From positions 1 through 64,000 of the forward strand of contig NZ_JYNP01000033.1 of the NCBI RefSeq assembly GCF_000934755.1: a stretch of 64,000 bases of DNA. The letters are read 5' to 3'. Both the position numbers and the translations under genes were made by a program. Of the stretch, positions 1-9,438 are shown piece after piece (position 1 is the stretch's first letter; each line of letters starts with the position of its first letter). The notes beneath the pieces are model-generated. The model was not told where the DNA came from and made no database searches. It saw only the letters and a program-made list of their open reading frames with translations. This DNA is from Desulfonatronovibrio magnus (GTDB lineage Bacteria > Desulfobacterota > Desulfovibrionia > Desulfovibrionales > Desulfonatronovibrionaceae).

Positions 1-762
1 ATTTTGCCAATAAAATCAGACGGTTACAATTTTCATATTTTTACGATTTTTGATCATGATTGATGCACATTTGCCTGAAAAATTCCGTTAAAGATGGGAA
101 CTTTGCGCCTGGCACAGGGACTGTCCCTCGCTGTGTAAATTTTTTCATTGAAGCAAATTTTTTACAGGAACCAATGCAGTATTAATCTTTTTTATAGTAC
201 CTCGCGGGGACTGTCCCAATTTCCAAATATGGGACTGTTCTTCAATGTGGAGGCGGCTTCCAGCCGCCTGGAATTAAATAGCCTGCAGGATGCAGGCTCC
301 ACTTTAAAGACAGTTACTCGCAGGTTCGGTCCCGGGCCGCCCCAGGGGAACAAATATGTGACAGTTCTTCAAGGTGGAGGCGGCTTCCAGCCGCCTGGAA
401 TTAAATAGCCTGCAGGATGCAGGCTCCACTTTAAAGACAGTTACTCACAGGTTCGAACCCGGGCCGCCCGGGTAAAGAGCTTACAAGTAAATTCAAAAAA
501 ACTGGACCCCGGATCAAGTCCAGGGTGACTGTTAAAGCAAACTATTACTCTTTGTCGTCATTCCGGCGAAAGCCGGAATCCAGGTTTTTATTTGCACTTG
601 TTCCCAGGCTCCAGCCTGGGAACATCTCTTTTTTTTGTGGCTCCAGCCACATTGTAAAGAAGCGGCTGGAGCCTGGGAACGAGGGGTAAAAGTTACTCAC
701 ACTTTCGGTTCCGGTCCGCCCGGGTGAAGCGCTGCTAATAGACAACAGCTTTATTTAAACAT
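1..762. repeat. Repeat-packed non-coding region at the left edge
   Basis: I see no gene here. Positions 53-225 hold a unit of about 172 bp (called G below) with an inverted, strongly similar copy at 38302-38473. Positions 231-484 are a tandem duplication with period 127: each unit has the palindrome GGCGGCTTCCAGCCGCC, a second palindrome CCTGCAGGATGCAGG, and a tail ending in CCCGGGCCGCCC. Positions 500-590 hold a REP-like piece (GTCATTCCGGCGAAAGCCGG). Positions 600-623 form a hairpin with an 11-bp perfect stem (GTTCCCAGGCT/AGCCTGGGAAC), repeated in part at 663-680. Another copy of the tail is at 692-735. The open frames crossing this stretch are translations of repeats, not genes. Confidence 0.85.
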
Positions 763-1554
763 TTACTCCTCAAGCTTTTTCCATTTTTCCAGCTTATCCT
801 GGATAAAATCCACCACCTGCTGATGCTCTTCCTTGCCATTGCCCTCAACTTTCATGGGCTGACCAAAGCAGAAATGAATAAACCTTTTGGGTCTTATGCG
901 GCCAAAATCCTTTAAAGGCCAGCCTGTGCTCCAGGCATCAGTTTTTAGCGCCAGCGGAATCAGGGGCACTCCTGCTTTTCTGGCCAGCTTGACTCCAATA
1001 GAATTGAACTTTTCCGGATCAAGTTTTGTGGTTCTCGACGTCTGAGGAAAGACAACTATGGATGTACCTTGAGATAATTTCTCCTGTCCCTGTTCCATAA
1101 CGGTCTTGAAATCCTGCTTTGGGGTCTTGCGAGTGACCACAATGGGTTGCCGGGAAATCATGACATGTTTGAAAACCGGATAGCGAACCAGGCTATCCTT
1201 GATGACAAAAGTAACCTTTCTGTGCGGACGGATTATCCCGCCCAGAACAAAAGTCTCTAAGGTGCTCATGTGATTGGCTACAAAAACGCATGGCTCCTTG
1301 AGATCAATGAAATTCTTCTTGCCATTGACGAAAAACCTGCAATCCACCTTTTCAAGGTGCTTCAGGATGGAAAGACTGCTATCCACCCAGTCTTCTCCTG
1401 TAAACTGCTTTTTTTTGGCCTTGCGTGCTGAACGAAATACAGTTCCCAGCATCCTCAGGTAGAAATAAGGGGTAGGCAGGATGTGAAAGATTTCTGATGA
1501 CTTTGCAGGATTGGTTACATAGCTGTCTTCATAGCTGATTACAGATGAACTCAT
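763..1554 (-). CDS. PlsC-like lysophospholipid acyltransferase family protein
   Basis: A 263-residue protein of the PlsC/LPLAT acyltransferase family, which moves an acyl chain onto a lysophospholipid or similar acceptor at the inner membrane. The catalytic block reads NHMSTLE (an HX4E form where the family usually has HX4D), and the second block reads FPQTSRTT in place of the usual FPEGTRS, so both active-site boxes are variant. The start is supported by AAGGAG five bases upstream of the ATG. It lies downstream of msbA on the same strand with a 75-bp gap, so the two may be co-transcribed and both serve the envelope. The true acceptor is unknown; it could be a lipid A or ornithine-lipid-type substrate rather than glycerol phosphate. 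Confidence 0.8.
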   Translation of the reverse strand: MSSSVISYEDSYVTNPAKSSEIFHILPTPYFYLRMLGTVFRSARKAKKKQFTGEDWVDSSLSILKHLEKVDCRFFVNGKKNFIDLKEPCVFVANHMSTLETFVLGGIIRPHRKVTFVIKDSLVRYPVFKHVMISRQPIVVTRKTPKQDFKTVMEQGQEKLSQGTSIVVFPQTSRTTKLDPEKFNSIGVKLARKAGVPLIPLALKTDAWSTGWPLKDFGRIRPKRFIHFCFGQPMKVEGNGKEEHQQVVDFIQDKLEKWKKLEE

Positions 1555-1629
1555 GACATCTCCTTATGTATTGTTGAAAAGTAACTCTAAAGCGAAAATA
1601 GTTTCAGGCATTGCCGGCAATTGCCGTTT

Positions 1630-3417
1630 TTATCCCAGCGATGCAGTATCAACCTGCAACTCCTGGGTAAACTGCATATCATGCAGGCGCTTGTATAATG
1701 AACAAGACTCAAGTAGCTCAAAGTGTGTACCCATGGCCAGAATTTTTCCATTAGACATAACTACAATTCGGTCAGCGGTCAGAACTGTGGACAGCCTATG
1801 GGCGATGACAATGCTGGTCCTCTCCTTAGTCAGATTGTCCAAAGCTTTCTGTACAATACGTTCAGACTCGGTATCCAGGGCGCTGGTGGCCTCATCAAGG
1901 ATGAGAAGAGCTGGATCTTTCAAAATGGCCCTGGCTATGGTGATCCTCTGTTTCTGCCCTCCTGACAGCTTGACCCCTCTTTCGCCGATAACTGTATCAT
2001 AACCCTGGCTGAGTTCCAAGATAAAATCGTGAGCATAGGCTGCTTTGGCAGCGTTTATTATGTCATGTTCAGGAACATTGTCCATTCCGTAGGCAATATT
2101 ATCGCGTATAGAGGCATTAAACAGAAAGTTATCCTGAGCCACAATGCCCATAAACATGCGCAGATCAGCCAGGTTATAATCTTGAACAAAATGGCCGTTG
2201 ATGAGAATCTCACCGTGCTGGTGCTCATAAAACCTGGGCAGAAGATTTATTAGAGTTGTCTTCCCTGAGCCGCTGGGCCCGACTATTGCCAGTTTTTCAC
2301 CCTGTCGGACATCTAAGCTGATATTATTTAGTGCCGGAGCCTGACTGCCTGGGTATGAAAAAGTGACTTTCCTCATCTCCAGGCTTTGAAATGGAGGCTT
2401 AAGCTCCTTTGATCCTCCTTTTTCTATTCTTAATTCCCTTGAATCCAAAACCTCGAAAACCCGCTCAGCACCTGAAAGGGCCTTTTGAATTGCGATATTG
2501 GTCTTGCTCAGACCTTTAACCGGCTGATAGAGCATGATCAAAGCCGTCAAAAAAGAAAAAAAGGTCCCTGGAGTAGAATTACCTGCAATAACCTGACTTC
2601 CGCCGTACCAGACAATGAGTCCTACTCCAATGGCTCCAATGACTTCCATGATAGGTGAAGAGGCATGATGGTATCTGTTTTCTTTAATGGCAATGCCCAC
2701 AAGTTTCCTGTTTTCAGCGGAAAAATTGTGCTGTTCTTTCTTTTCATTGGCAAATGCCTTGATTACCCTGATGCCTGAAAATGTTTCCTGTAAGAAATTG
2801 GTTATATCTGAAATTTTGGATTGAGTTTTGCGGCCCATTTTCCTGAGCTTCTTGGCAAAATAAATAAAAGGATAAATGGCCATGGGATAAATAACCAGGG
2901 ACAGGGTGGCCAGAACAGGATCACGGTAAAAGATAACTGCCATAAGCACAAGCATGGTCAAAAGATGCCTGACCAACTCTACAAGCTTGGGCAGACTGAC
3001 AGCAAGCAGATTTACATCACTGGTTATCCTGGCCATGAGCATACCTGTCCGGTTGTCCTCAAAAAAGCGCACAGGCAGGGCAATCATTTTAAAATAAAGC
3101 TCTCTGCGCAGCTGACCAAGAACCTGAATACCGCAATAATTCATCTGAAAGTTCTGAACATAAAGAAAAAAACCTTTGAGAGCAAAGACCAGTACCAGAA
3201 GCAGCGGTATTAACACCAGAGCCTGCTGATCTTTATTAATAAAAATATCATCTAAGGCAGGTTTAACCAGAAATGCTGCTGCTCCAGACATGGCAGCCAC
3301 TATTCCAAGTGCAAATAGTGAAATAATTATTCTGACCTTGAACTGCTTGAAATACGCCAGGGTTCGTTTGGACAGCCGCCAGCTGTCAACTTTAGACCAG
3401 TCGGATTTTAATTGCAT
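1630..3417 (-). CDS. msbA: MsbA-type lipid A/phospholipid flippase ABC transporter
   Basis: A 595-residue half-transporter with an N-terminal six-helix membrane domain (about residues 25-310) and a C-terminal ATPase domain (about 345-580). The ATPase shows Walker A GPSGSGKTT at 379-387, signature LSGGQ at 483-487 and Walker B LLILDEA at 503-509 with the catalytic Glu at 508. The length and arrangement fit MsbA, which flips lipid A-core across the inner membrane as a homodimer. The setting among glycosyltransferases, an O-antigen ligase and a lipid A acyltransferase supports LPS export over a drug exporter. The ATG has no strong ribosome-binding site. The upstream gap is filled by a repeat, so any promoter must lie close to the gene. 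Confidence 0.9.
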   Translation of the reverse strand: MQLKSDWSKVDSWRLSKRTLAYFKQFKVRIIISLFALGIVAAMSGAAAFLVKPALDDIFINKDQQALVLIPLLLVLVFALKGFFLYVQNFQMNYCGIQVLGQLRRELYFKMIALPVRFFEDNRTGMLMARITSDVNLLAVSLPKLVELVRHLLTMLVLMAVIFYRDPVLATLSLVIYPMAIYPFIYFAKKLRKMGRKTQSKISDITNFLQETFSGIRVIKAFANEKKEQHNFSAENRKLVGIAIKENRYHHASSPIMEVIGAIGVGLIVWYGGSQVIAGNSTPGTFFSFLTALIMLYQPVKGLSKTNIAIQKALSGAERVFEVLDSRELRIEKGGSKELKPPFQSLEMRKVTFSYPGSQAPALNNISLDVRQGEKLAIVGPSGSGKTTLINLLPRFYEHQHGEILINGHFVQDYNLADLRMFMGIVAQDNFLFNASIRDNIAYGMDNVPEHDIINAAKAAYAHDFILELSQGYDTVIGERGVKLSGGQKQRITIARAILKDPALLILDEATSALDTESERIVQKALDNLTKERTSIVIAHRLSTVLTADRIVVMSNGKILAMGTHFELLESCSLYKRLHDMQFTQELQVDTASLG

Positions 3418-4157
3418 GAAGTATAAACACTTGATTTTAAAAGTTTATCTAACGCGGATTGTACCCGCAACCCAAAAAAAGATATTTTAACCGCCCGTTC
3501 GAAGACTCACTCAAGACGCAAAGTGCATTCAACCGGGGTGCCTTTACGGTTCAAATTTTCCTGTATTTTATGACAGGGTTTCAGGAGTAAGTTACTAAGC
3601 TTTTTCCGTGACCCTGCACGGAAAAAAGTGGCCCCTTCGGGGCAAAAGAGACTGCCCACGGAATACTCGGAAAAACACTGAATAAAGAAAAGAGACATTT
3701 TCCGTGTCCTTCCGTGTGTTCCGTGGGCAAAACCTCTTGGCTTTCTTTGAAAATGAAACAACATGTTTGTTTGAAATTTCCGCTAAGCGCCTAAAACTAT
3801 AAGCAAGCTATCAAAACATGAAAAATGACCATCATTTCTGATAAGCTCTGCGTAAACATGTGCAGACTATTCAGTTCCGCATAAAAAAACAATACCCGAC
3901 ACAGTGCTTTGCGTCAGCAGGAACTGAAAAAGACGAAAGCTTGTAATGTCATTAAAACAAATTTATGCCAGACTCCGGTGCAGTTCATCGTCTCGTCAAT
4001 TCTATCCTGATTCCTCAAGCGCGCAGTTGACATGTCCATGCTTAGAGAATTAATGGATCATGGATTGACTTTTTACGATCAGATTGCCCACAGGACAAAC
4101 GCACAGGCGAACAAACAAGTGCTCACCATGCTAATTCAATAACACAAACTACCCAAA
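3418..4157. repeat. Intergenic region with a family D repeat
   Basis: The divergent gap between msbA and the glycosyltransferases. About 3450-3797 is a family D repeat, recognisable by CCGTGTGTTCCGTGGGCAAA and the end TTCCGCTAAGCGCC; other copies are at 24915-25432, 34878-34993 (inverted, partial) and 52780-52873 (partial). From 3798 to 4157 I see no repeat and no convincing gene. A 36-codon frame at 4032-4142 (starting MSMLRELMDHG) has no recognisable family and no ribosome-binding site. The glycosyltransferase promoter is probably here, but I cannot point to it. Confidence 0.75.
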
Positions 4158-5252
4158 TTGAAAAAATCTCTGAAAATTCTCATGGTCACCAGGACCAGTC
4201 ATATCACTGAAATAGATATGATGTGCAGAATGCGTGCGCAAGGTCAGGATGTCCACGCCCTTATTGAATCAGCCTGCACTCATGCTGACCTCCTCAGTCA
4301 GGCTGGTGTACCTTATCATAACCTTGATTTATCATCCCGGCTGGATATAAAAGGCATACTTTTTTTACGCAAGCTGATCAGGAAAGAAAAATTTCAGGTG
4401 GTGCACGGCTTTTCAAACAGGCCCATCAGTAACCTGGTCTGGGCCAGTCTGAACCTGCCTCATGTCCTTGTAGCCTACAGGGGGGCCATTGGTCATGTTC
4501 GGCGCTGGGACCCTGACTGCTGGCTGAAATGGCTTCACCCCAGGTTGGATCGCATCAGTTGCGTTTCTGAGGCAGTACGCCAGGATCTCAAAAATTCAGG
4601 TGTCCGGCCGGACAAGCTTGTAACCATTTACAAAGGGCACAATTTTTCCTGGTATGATGATCTTGCCCGGATAAATATCCACAAGGAATTCAAGATACCA
4701 GCCCAGGCTGTCATTGTTGGCTGTGCTGCCAATATGCGCCGGATCAAAGGGGTGGACGTACTCATTGAGTCCCTGTACCATCTTCCTGAACATATCCATT
4801 TGCTGCTCATGGGTGAAGTTCGTGATCCTTTGCTCATCAGGCTTTCAAAGGATCCTCGCTTAACCCGAAGAATTCACTTTGCAGGATTTCGCAAGGACGC
4901 TCCATCCCTTCTTGGCAGCTGCTGTATAGCAGTGGCACCTTCAAGAGGAAGAGAGGGTCTCACCAAGTCAATAATTGAACCCATGGCCCAGGGAGTTCCT
5001 GTTGTGGTCACTGCAGCTGGAGGTCTGCCGGAAATGGTAGAGCACGGAAAAAGCGGATTTGTTGTACCCATGGAAGATCCAGCAGCCATGGCTCAAGCCA
5101 TTAAGCAACTGACCTGCAATCCTGAAAAACGAAAATTTATGGGCCAAAATGCCAGGAAGTATGTTCGCTCCAGATTCAGCATTAACCAGACTGTAAACCA
5201 AACCCTGGAAATGTATCACCAGGCATGCACCCAAAAAGGAATTTTGTCCTGA
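4158..5252 (+). CDS. Family 4 glycosyltransferase (LPS/core type)
   Basis: A 364-residue GT-B glycosyltransferase of family GT4. The C-terminal half carries the EX7E nucleotide-sugar motif (EGLTKSIIEP) followed by the usual GVPVVVTAAGGLPE loop, which fits a retaining transferase using an activated sugar. The N terminus (KILMVTRTSHITEID) is the usual first beta strand of the fold. The chosen start is TTG with no obvious ribosome-binding site; a downstream ATG would remove the first strand, so TTG is preferred but not certain. It is the first gene of a three-gene run with overlapping stops and starts. Its role is probably addition of a core or O-chain sugar; the donor and acceptor cannot be read. 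Confidence 0.85.
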   Translation: MKKSLKILMVTRTSHITEIDMMCRMRAQGQDVHALIESACTHADLLSQAGVPYHNLDLSSRLDIKGILFLRKLIRKEKFQVVHGFSNRPISNLVWASLNLPHVLVAYRGAIGHVRRWDPDCWLKWLHPRLDRISCVSEAVRQDLKNSGVRPDKLVTIYKGHNFSWYDDLARINIHKEFKIPAQAVIVGCAANMRRIKGVDVLIESLYHLPEHIHLLLMGEVRDPLLIRLSKDPRLTRRIHFAGFRKDAPSLLGSCCIAVAPSRGREGLTKSIIEPMAQGVPVVVTAAGGLPEMVEHGKSGFVVPMEDPAAMAQAIKQLTCNPEKRKFMGQNARKYVRSRFSINQTVNQTLEMYHQACTQKGILS

Positions 5253-6025
5253 TGCCTGAATATACTCCCATAAGCGTTATAATTCCTTGTTTTAATGAGG
5301 AAAACAATCTGCATGACTGTTTAGAAAGCGTAAAATGGGCTGATGAAATTATTATAGTTGATTCTTTCAGCACTGACAAAAGCTTAGACATTGCCGGCAG
5401 GTATACGGACAGAATTTTAAGGCGAGCTTATAAAAACCACGCTGATCAGCTTAACTGGGCAATCCCCCAGGCAAAATTCGACTGGGTTATGGTGGTGGAC
5501 TGCGATGAACGTATTCCTCCTGAGCTTATCAGGGAAATTCGTGCCCTTAATCTCAGCCAGAGTAATGTGGACGGCTATCGCATAGTTAGGTCTAATCATT
5601 TGTTTGGAAAAAAAATGCGCTACTCAGGGTGGGGCAGGGACAGTGTACTTCGACTATTTCGTAAAGATAAGGGTAGAAAAAAAATCAAAAGAGTTCACTC
5701 TGACTTTCAGGTGCCGAAAGAAGCACCCTTAAAAGGGGAAATACTTCACTACCCCATGCCTTCCATGGAAATCTGGTTGGAAAAAATAAACCGCTACACC
5801 ACATGGAAAGCCTTGGATAAAATGGAAAAACCAGGTATTTCCCCTGTGATTCATCTCTTTACCCGTCCTCCACTTCGTTTTTTTAAGGACAGCATTCTGC
5901 GACTCGGCATTCTGGATGGATGGCGCGGTATTCTTGTAGCTGCCATGTCCGCTTTTGCTGAAATGGTTATGTCTGCCAAAATGATAACGCTGGATCAAGT
6001 ACTTAACAAAAGGAGTAAAAGGTGA
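5252..6025 (+). CDS. Family 2 glycosyltransferase, WaaE/KdtX-like
   Basis: A 257-residue GT-A glycosyltransferase. It begins with the hallmark SVIIPCFNEENNL, continues with ADEIIIVDSFSTDKS and has the acidic metal-binding segment VVDCDERIP. This pattern is that of the WaaE/KdtX group, which adds a glucose-like sugar to the inner core of LPS. The ATG overlaps the upstream stop as TGATG, which implies translational coupling. A longer frame opens 27 bases earlier but would overlap the upstream gene without benefit. The family call is firm; the exact sugar is inference. Confidence 0.85.
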   Translation: MPEYTPISVIIPCFNEENNLHDCLESVKWADEIIIVDSFSTDKSLDIAGRYTDRILRRAYKNHADQLNWAIPQAKFDWVMVVDCDERIPPELIREIRALNLSQSNVDGYRIVRSNHLFGKKMRYSGWGRDSVLRLFRKDKGRKKIKRVHSDFQVPKEAPLKGEILHYPMPSMEIWLEKINRYTTWKALDKMEKPGISPVIHLFTRPPLRFFKDSILRLGILDGWRGILVAAMSAFAEMVMSAKMITLDQVLNKRSKR

Positions 6026-7446
6026 GTAAGAGTATTTTAGTTTGGATAGATGAATCTTTTACAAGACTATTTAACCCAGGTAATCATAACAATAATATGG
6101 CTGCCAAATATATCGGTGTGTTGGGCTTGGTATTGTTTGCGATAGGCCTATCTTTGGGTAAATCTCTTCAACTCATAGGTATAGCTGCAATGCTTACTGG
6201 AATCATTATGGACAGCAGTAGATTTTTTAAAATCGTCCGCCTCAGCAAACTAATGTGGATGGTTATCTGCTTTTTGGTTTTCATTTGGTTAAGGACATTT
6301 TATGGGATTTTAGCTGAGACAGATATTGAAGCACACCGATTAATCGATGGTGCCAGAAAATATTCATATTTAGCAATAGTTCCAATTTTTGCTTACTGGA
6401 TAAAAGGAGATGAAAAAATTGTTACATTTTTTTTTCTTATTACCATAATATCTTCTGTAGCCTACCTTATGTTGTTTTCTGGTTTGGATTTTTTAAATTT
6501 TACACAAGGCAGGGGCGTCGACCTTAACCTACCCACCTTAATTATTGCCTATGCTATGTTTTTGAGCCTTATGCTTTTATGGATATTTTTATTCGCATTA
6601 AAAATACCTGCTACTCTTGCGCAAAACTACTTTAATAGATTAATTTTTGCTTCCCTGTTAGGGTTTTCTTTTTTTACAATAGCCATTGCTCTAATAACAT
6701 TAGAAGCAAGGGCATCTTCAGCTGCTCTTCTACTTTGCATTATAATATTCGCTCCCTGCCTCGTTTTCAGTCACCTAAAAAAAGCAGGAATAATCAAGAC
6801 TGGAAAGTCAGCTACTGTTTTTTTTATATGCTGTACTATGTTTTTTTTGCTATTTTCTCTATCATCCTTTTCAATGGTCAAATCCCACCTAAGCAACAAT
6901 GAGAAAGCATTTGTCCACCTTAAGCAGAGGATCAACGATGACTATTTAGCAATAAAGCATATAATAAATCGAGGCGACATACAAGAAACCCCAATTACAA
7001 GCTTGGGAGAAAGAATTTATATGTGGGCAATAGCATGGGAGCTTATCAAGGAAAAGCCATTTTTTGGACACGGAAGGGGGGTAGTCATAAAAATTCCCGA
7101 TGCTGCAGGTCCAGCTGGAACAAAAAGGGTCACACCTCATTTCCATAATACAATAGTAGAAGCTCTTGTTGCTTGGGGTATCGTAGGCTCAATGTTGCTG
7201 TTCGGGCTCTTCATTGGAATACTCATCCAAGCCCATAGAGTATGGAGAAAAGATGCTATGAGTTTAGAAATGTATCTCTATATTATTGGAGGAGCTCTTA
7301 TTATTGTGGCTTCTGGAATGACTCACTCTTTAGGGGTCAGACAAACCACATGGACATACACCGCTTTATGGGCTGGAGTGGCACTCTCATTTTGCATGAA
7401 TAACATAAACAGATCTCAAATAAGGCAGACAATTACCCGAGCTTGA
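6022..7446 (+). CDS. O-antigen ligase/polymerase-like membrane protein
   Basis: A 474-residue polytopic membrane protein with about ten to twelve hydrophobic segments and one larger periplasmic loop (about residues 285-385). The loop holds GHGRGVV followed by HFHNTIVEALVAWGIVG, the conserved region of the Wzy_C/WaaL family. These proteins join O-polysaccharide to the lipid A core in the periplasm (ligase) or polymerise O-units. The GTG start overlaps the upstream stop (GTGA) and has AGGAG at 6010-6014. The position after two core-type glycosyltransferases favours a ligase. The family does not separate ligase from polymerase on sequence alone. The 3' end overlaps the convergent kinase-like gene by 14 bp. 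Confidence 0.8.
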   Translation: MSKSILVWIDESFTRLFNPGNHNNNMAAKYIGVLGLVLFAIGLSLGKSLQLIGIAAMLTGIIMDSSRFFKIVRLSKLMWMVICFLVFIWLRTFYGILAETDIEAHRLIDGARKYSYLAIVPIFAYWIKGDEKIVTFFFLITIISSVAYLMLFSGLDFLNFTQGRGVDLNLPTLIIAYAMFLSLMLLWIFLFALKIPATLAQNYFNRLIFASLLGFSFFTIAIALITLEARASSAALLLCIIIFAPCLVFSHLKKAGIIKTGKSATVFFICCTMFFLLFSLSSFSMVKSHLSNNEKAFVHLKQRINDDYLAIKHIINRGDIQETPITSLGERIYMWAIAWELIKEKPFFGHGRGVVIKIPDAAGPAGTKRVTPHFHNTIVEALVAWGIVGSMLLFGLFIGILIQAHRVWRKDAMSLEMYLYIIGGALIIVASGMTHSLGVRQTTWTYTALWAGVALSFCMNNINRSQIRQTITRA

Positions 7447-8308
7447 GCTTGCTAGTTTTTTTTATCTTGAGCCTTCTTTTTATACAAAAACCGCCGTTTC
7501 GTAAAAAAAACAACAAATGTAACCAAATTGTTCTGTAATCCGAACCAAAGTATTCTCTTAAAAACCATTCTGTCTCTGGCTTTGTATATTTTAGGCGCAT
7601 AAGGCATCGTAGATCTAAATATTGCTTGATAAAAGGGACAAACTTAGAAACTCTCGCACAGTGAACCTTGTCAGTATCTACTAAAAAAATTTCAAGCATT
7701 TCGTGACAATTTCTTTTTACCAAAAAATTATGCTCTACGATGTCGGTATGGCGCAATCCATGATCATGTAATTTTTTGGCAAGATGGGCCATTTTTGAAA
7801 GAAGTACGGGTTGATTCGTTTTGCAAACTTTAAGATAGTCTTGAACGTTTCCATCGTTCGCAAGGTACTCACAAATTGCTATGCCTTTTTTTTTCCATGG
7901 CCAGATACCGAAAGTACAGTATCCGACAGGTTCCGCTGTTGGAATTCCAGCTTTTTCTAATTTCAAGGCTCCGTAGAAACTTTTTTTCGCTCGACTTTGC
8001 AACAATTCTTTCACAGAAAACTCAATTCGCCTATTCCATGCTAACTTACTGCTTAAATCAAAAATTTTAAGAAAAAATTTTTGATTATTATAGGTTATTA
8101 CCTTTAACGAGTGCCCTTCTCTGCCAGAGGATAGTTCATTACCCAACAAATTTTTGTCGCTTTCTTTAAGTGCCTTTCTTATGTAGTGCATTAAAGATAC
8201 TTTGGTTTTGTTAGGCTTGTATACTTCCCAGTTTCGCCCTTTTAGCAAGTGAGCCTTGCAAGCTGTCTGCATAAATATATCTCTTTGGACGGTTAGGTTA
8301 GCCTGCAT
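7433..8308 (-). CDS. LPS kinase-like protein (Kdo/WaaP family)
   Basis: About 291 residues with the protein-kinase-like fold used by the Kdo/WaaP lipopolysaccharide kinases. The catalytic loop reads HDHGLRHTDIVEHNFLV, with the Asp and Asn in the expected spacing, and is followed by FLVDTDKVH, equivalent to the metal-binding segment. Such enzymes phosphorylate heptose or Kdo in the inner core from ATP. It is convergent with the O-antigen ligase gene. The start is uncertain: ATG at 8308 has no ribosome-binding site, while ATG at 8272 is preceded by AAGAGAT and would give a protein 12 residues shorter. Confidence 0.75.
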   Translation of the reverse strand: MQANLTVQRDIFMQTACKAHLLKGRNWEVYKPNKTKVSLMHYIRKALKESDKNLLGNELSSGREGHSLKVITYNNQKFFLKIFDLSSKLAWNRRIEFSVKELLQSRAKKSFYGALKLEKAGIPTAEPVGYCTFGIWPWKKKGIAICEYLANDGNVQDYLKVCKTNQPVLLSKMAHLAKKLHDHGLRHTDIVEHNFLVKRNCHEMLEIFLVDTDKVHCARVSKFVPFIKQYLDLRCLMRLKYTKPETEWFLREYFGSDYRTIWLHLLFFLRNGGFCIKRRLKIKKTSKLKLG

Positions 8309-8630
8309 CAAATTGACACTAAAAATTAGCAGAAAACTTTCATATTTTTCGCAACAAAAATAGCACTAAAGCGACGTTTTCTTTCAGCATCAAGGGGACA
8401 GCCACTTATGCTAACTTATAGTCTGGCCTTTTACGGTTTGATGTAGACAACAATGGGTGTGTAGGGTGGCCGAGGATTAATTTACTTAAATAGTAGCTGT
8501 ACTGACAGCCATTTAAAGTTAGAGCATGCCCTCTTGGACTCTTTGGAGTATGACAGCTATTTTCACAAACTATTTCGAAATGATATCCAATACTGAATTG
8601 AGTCCGTATTTTGGATAAACCCAATGCATA
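8309..8630. other. Intergenic stretch without a recognisable gene
   Basis: About 320 bp between two minus-strand genes. A 72-codon minus-strand frame (8406-8624) has no recognisable family and no ribosome-binding site. None of the window's repeat families is clearly present. The stretch must contain the promoter of the kinase-like gene if that gene is transcribed alone; I cannot place it. Confidence 0.5.
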
Positions 8631-9431
8631 CTAATGTAGATCAAGCCTTATATTGGAAATCACATTTTCAACAGCCTCTTCACCTGCAACATTCCTGGTA
8701 TGTCTTTCCCACCAGATGCGATGGACGGCCCTCACGCATACGGGAATGCTTGCCAGCCCCACCTGCATGGCCATGGCCAGTCTATGCAGGCCTTTGTTTA
8801 TTTTTACAAGTCTGCCATTTCTATCCACAGCAACTCCGATGGGATCAGGGGCCAGATTATCGTCATACCCGTTTTTTTGCAGTTGATACATAAATGCCAG
8901 ATAAATCTCAAGAAACCTGACTACCTTTTGCTCAGTATCAAGATACACACCTTTATGGTATGAACGATAAGGCCTGCCCTCGGCAATAAGAGAAACAAGT
9001 TCTTTGTAGCGCGTACTCTTTGTCAGGTCATCCCTGTGTTGCCAGATATCAGCCATAAACCTGTAACGAAAACTCCTGGTAAAATCTACAATAGACTCAT
9101 CCCAGTCCCCATCCCAGATAAACCGGTTGGCCAGACGCCTCCTTTCGTACTTGCTGTCAAACTTGACCAGATCGGTTAATAAACATACAGGGACCAGCAA
9201 TCTAATTTGACGGGCAAAGCGCTGCTCTATACTGCGCCTTGACAGACCCGCATTTTGCACCATGCTTCCAAATGGATGGTTATACTGCCACAGACTGAGC
9301 AGTGTGTTTTCCACAGGCTGAACTACAAGATGCTTGCACTTCTGTCGGACCGCCCTTTGCAGACCAGCCCAGAACATGGAAAAATAGAGCCTGGGATGTC
9401 CGAGTGTTAGAAAATCCTTTTCACTAAGCAT
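8631..9431 (-). CDS. Uncharacterised protein of the LPS block with a ParB/sulfiredoxin-like C-terminal segment
   Basis: I do not recognise this 266-residue protein as a whole. It has no signal peptide and no clear membrane segment, and is rich in Arg and aromatic residues. The C-terminal part (about residues 198-235) reads VAVDRNGRLVKINKGLHRLAMA followed by GLASIPVCVRAVHRIWW. The pattern of a strand, a GxHR motif (214-217), a helix, a Gly and then a strand resembles the nucleotide-binding core of the ParB/sulfiredoxin fold. It starts 8 bp after the stop of the LpxL-like acyltransferase on the same strand, so a role in envelope sugar or lipid assembly is a contextual guess only. Confidence 0.6.
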   Translation of the reverse strand: MLSEKDFLTLGHPRLYFSMFWAGLQRAVRQKCKHLVVQPVENTLLSLWQYNHPFGSMVQNAGLSRRSIEQRFARQIRLLVPVCLLTDLVKFDSKYERRRLANRFIWDGDWDESIVDFTRSFRYRFMADIWQHRDDLTKSTRYKELVSLIAEGRPYRSYHKGVYLDTEQKVVRFLEIYLAFMYQLQKNGYDDNLAPDPIGVAVDRNGRLVKINKGLHRLAMAMQVGLASIPVCVRAVHRIWWERHTRNVAGEEAVENVISNIRLDLH

Positions 9432-9438
9432 CTTCGGA

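Noticed and set aside
441-475. A sequence like a tRNA T-arm (GGTTCGAACC) that might mark a tRNA gene or attachment site
   Set aside because: It is one variant of the repeat tail; the other copies read GGTTCGGTCC or GGTTCCGTTT, and no acceptor, D or anticodon arms can be drawn around it.
231-484. Tandem repeats considered as a CRISPR array
   Set aside because: The period is 127 bp with only two units, spacers are not unique, and the palindromes belong to a dispersed family. No cas genes are present.
4032-4142. A 36-codon open frame before the GT4 gene
   Set aside because: No ribosome-binding site, no family match that I can recognise, and a stop only a few codons upstream. It may be a remnant.
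8406-8624. A 72-codon minus-strand frame in the gap beside the LPS kinase gene
   Set aside because: No ribosome-binding site and no recognisable family.
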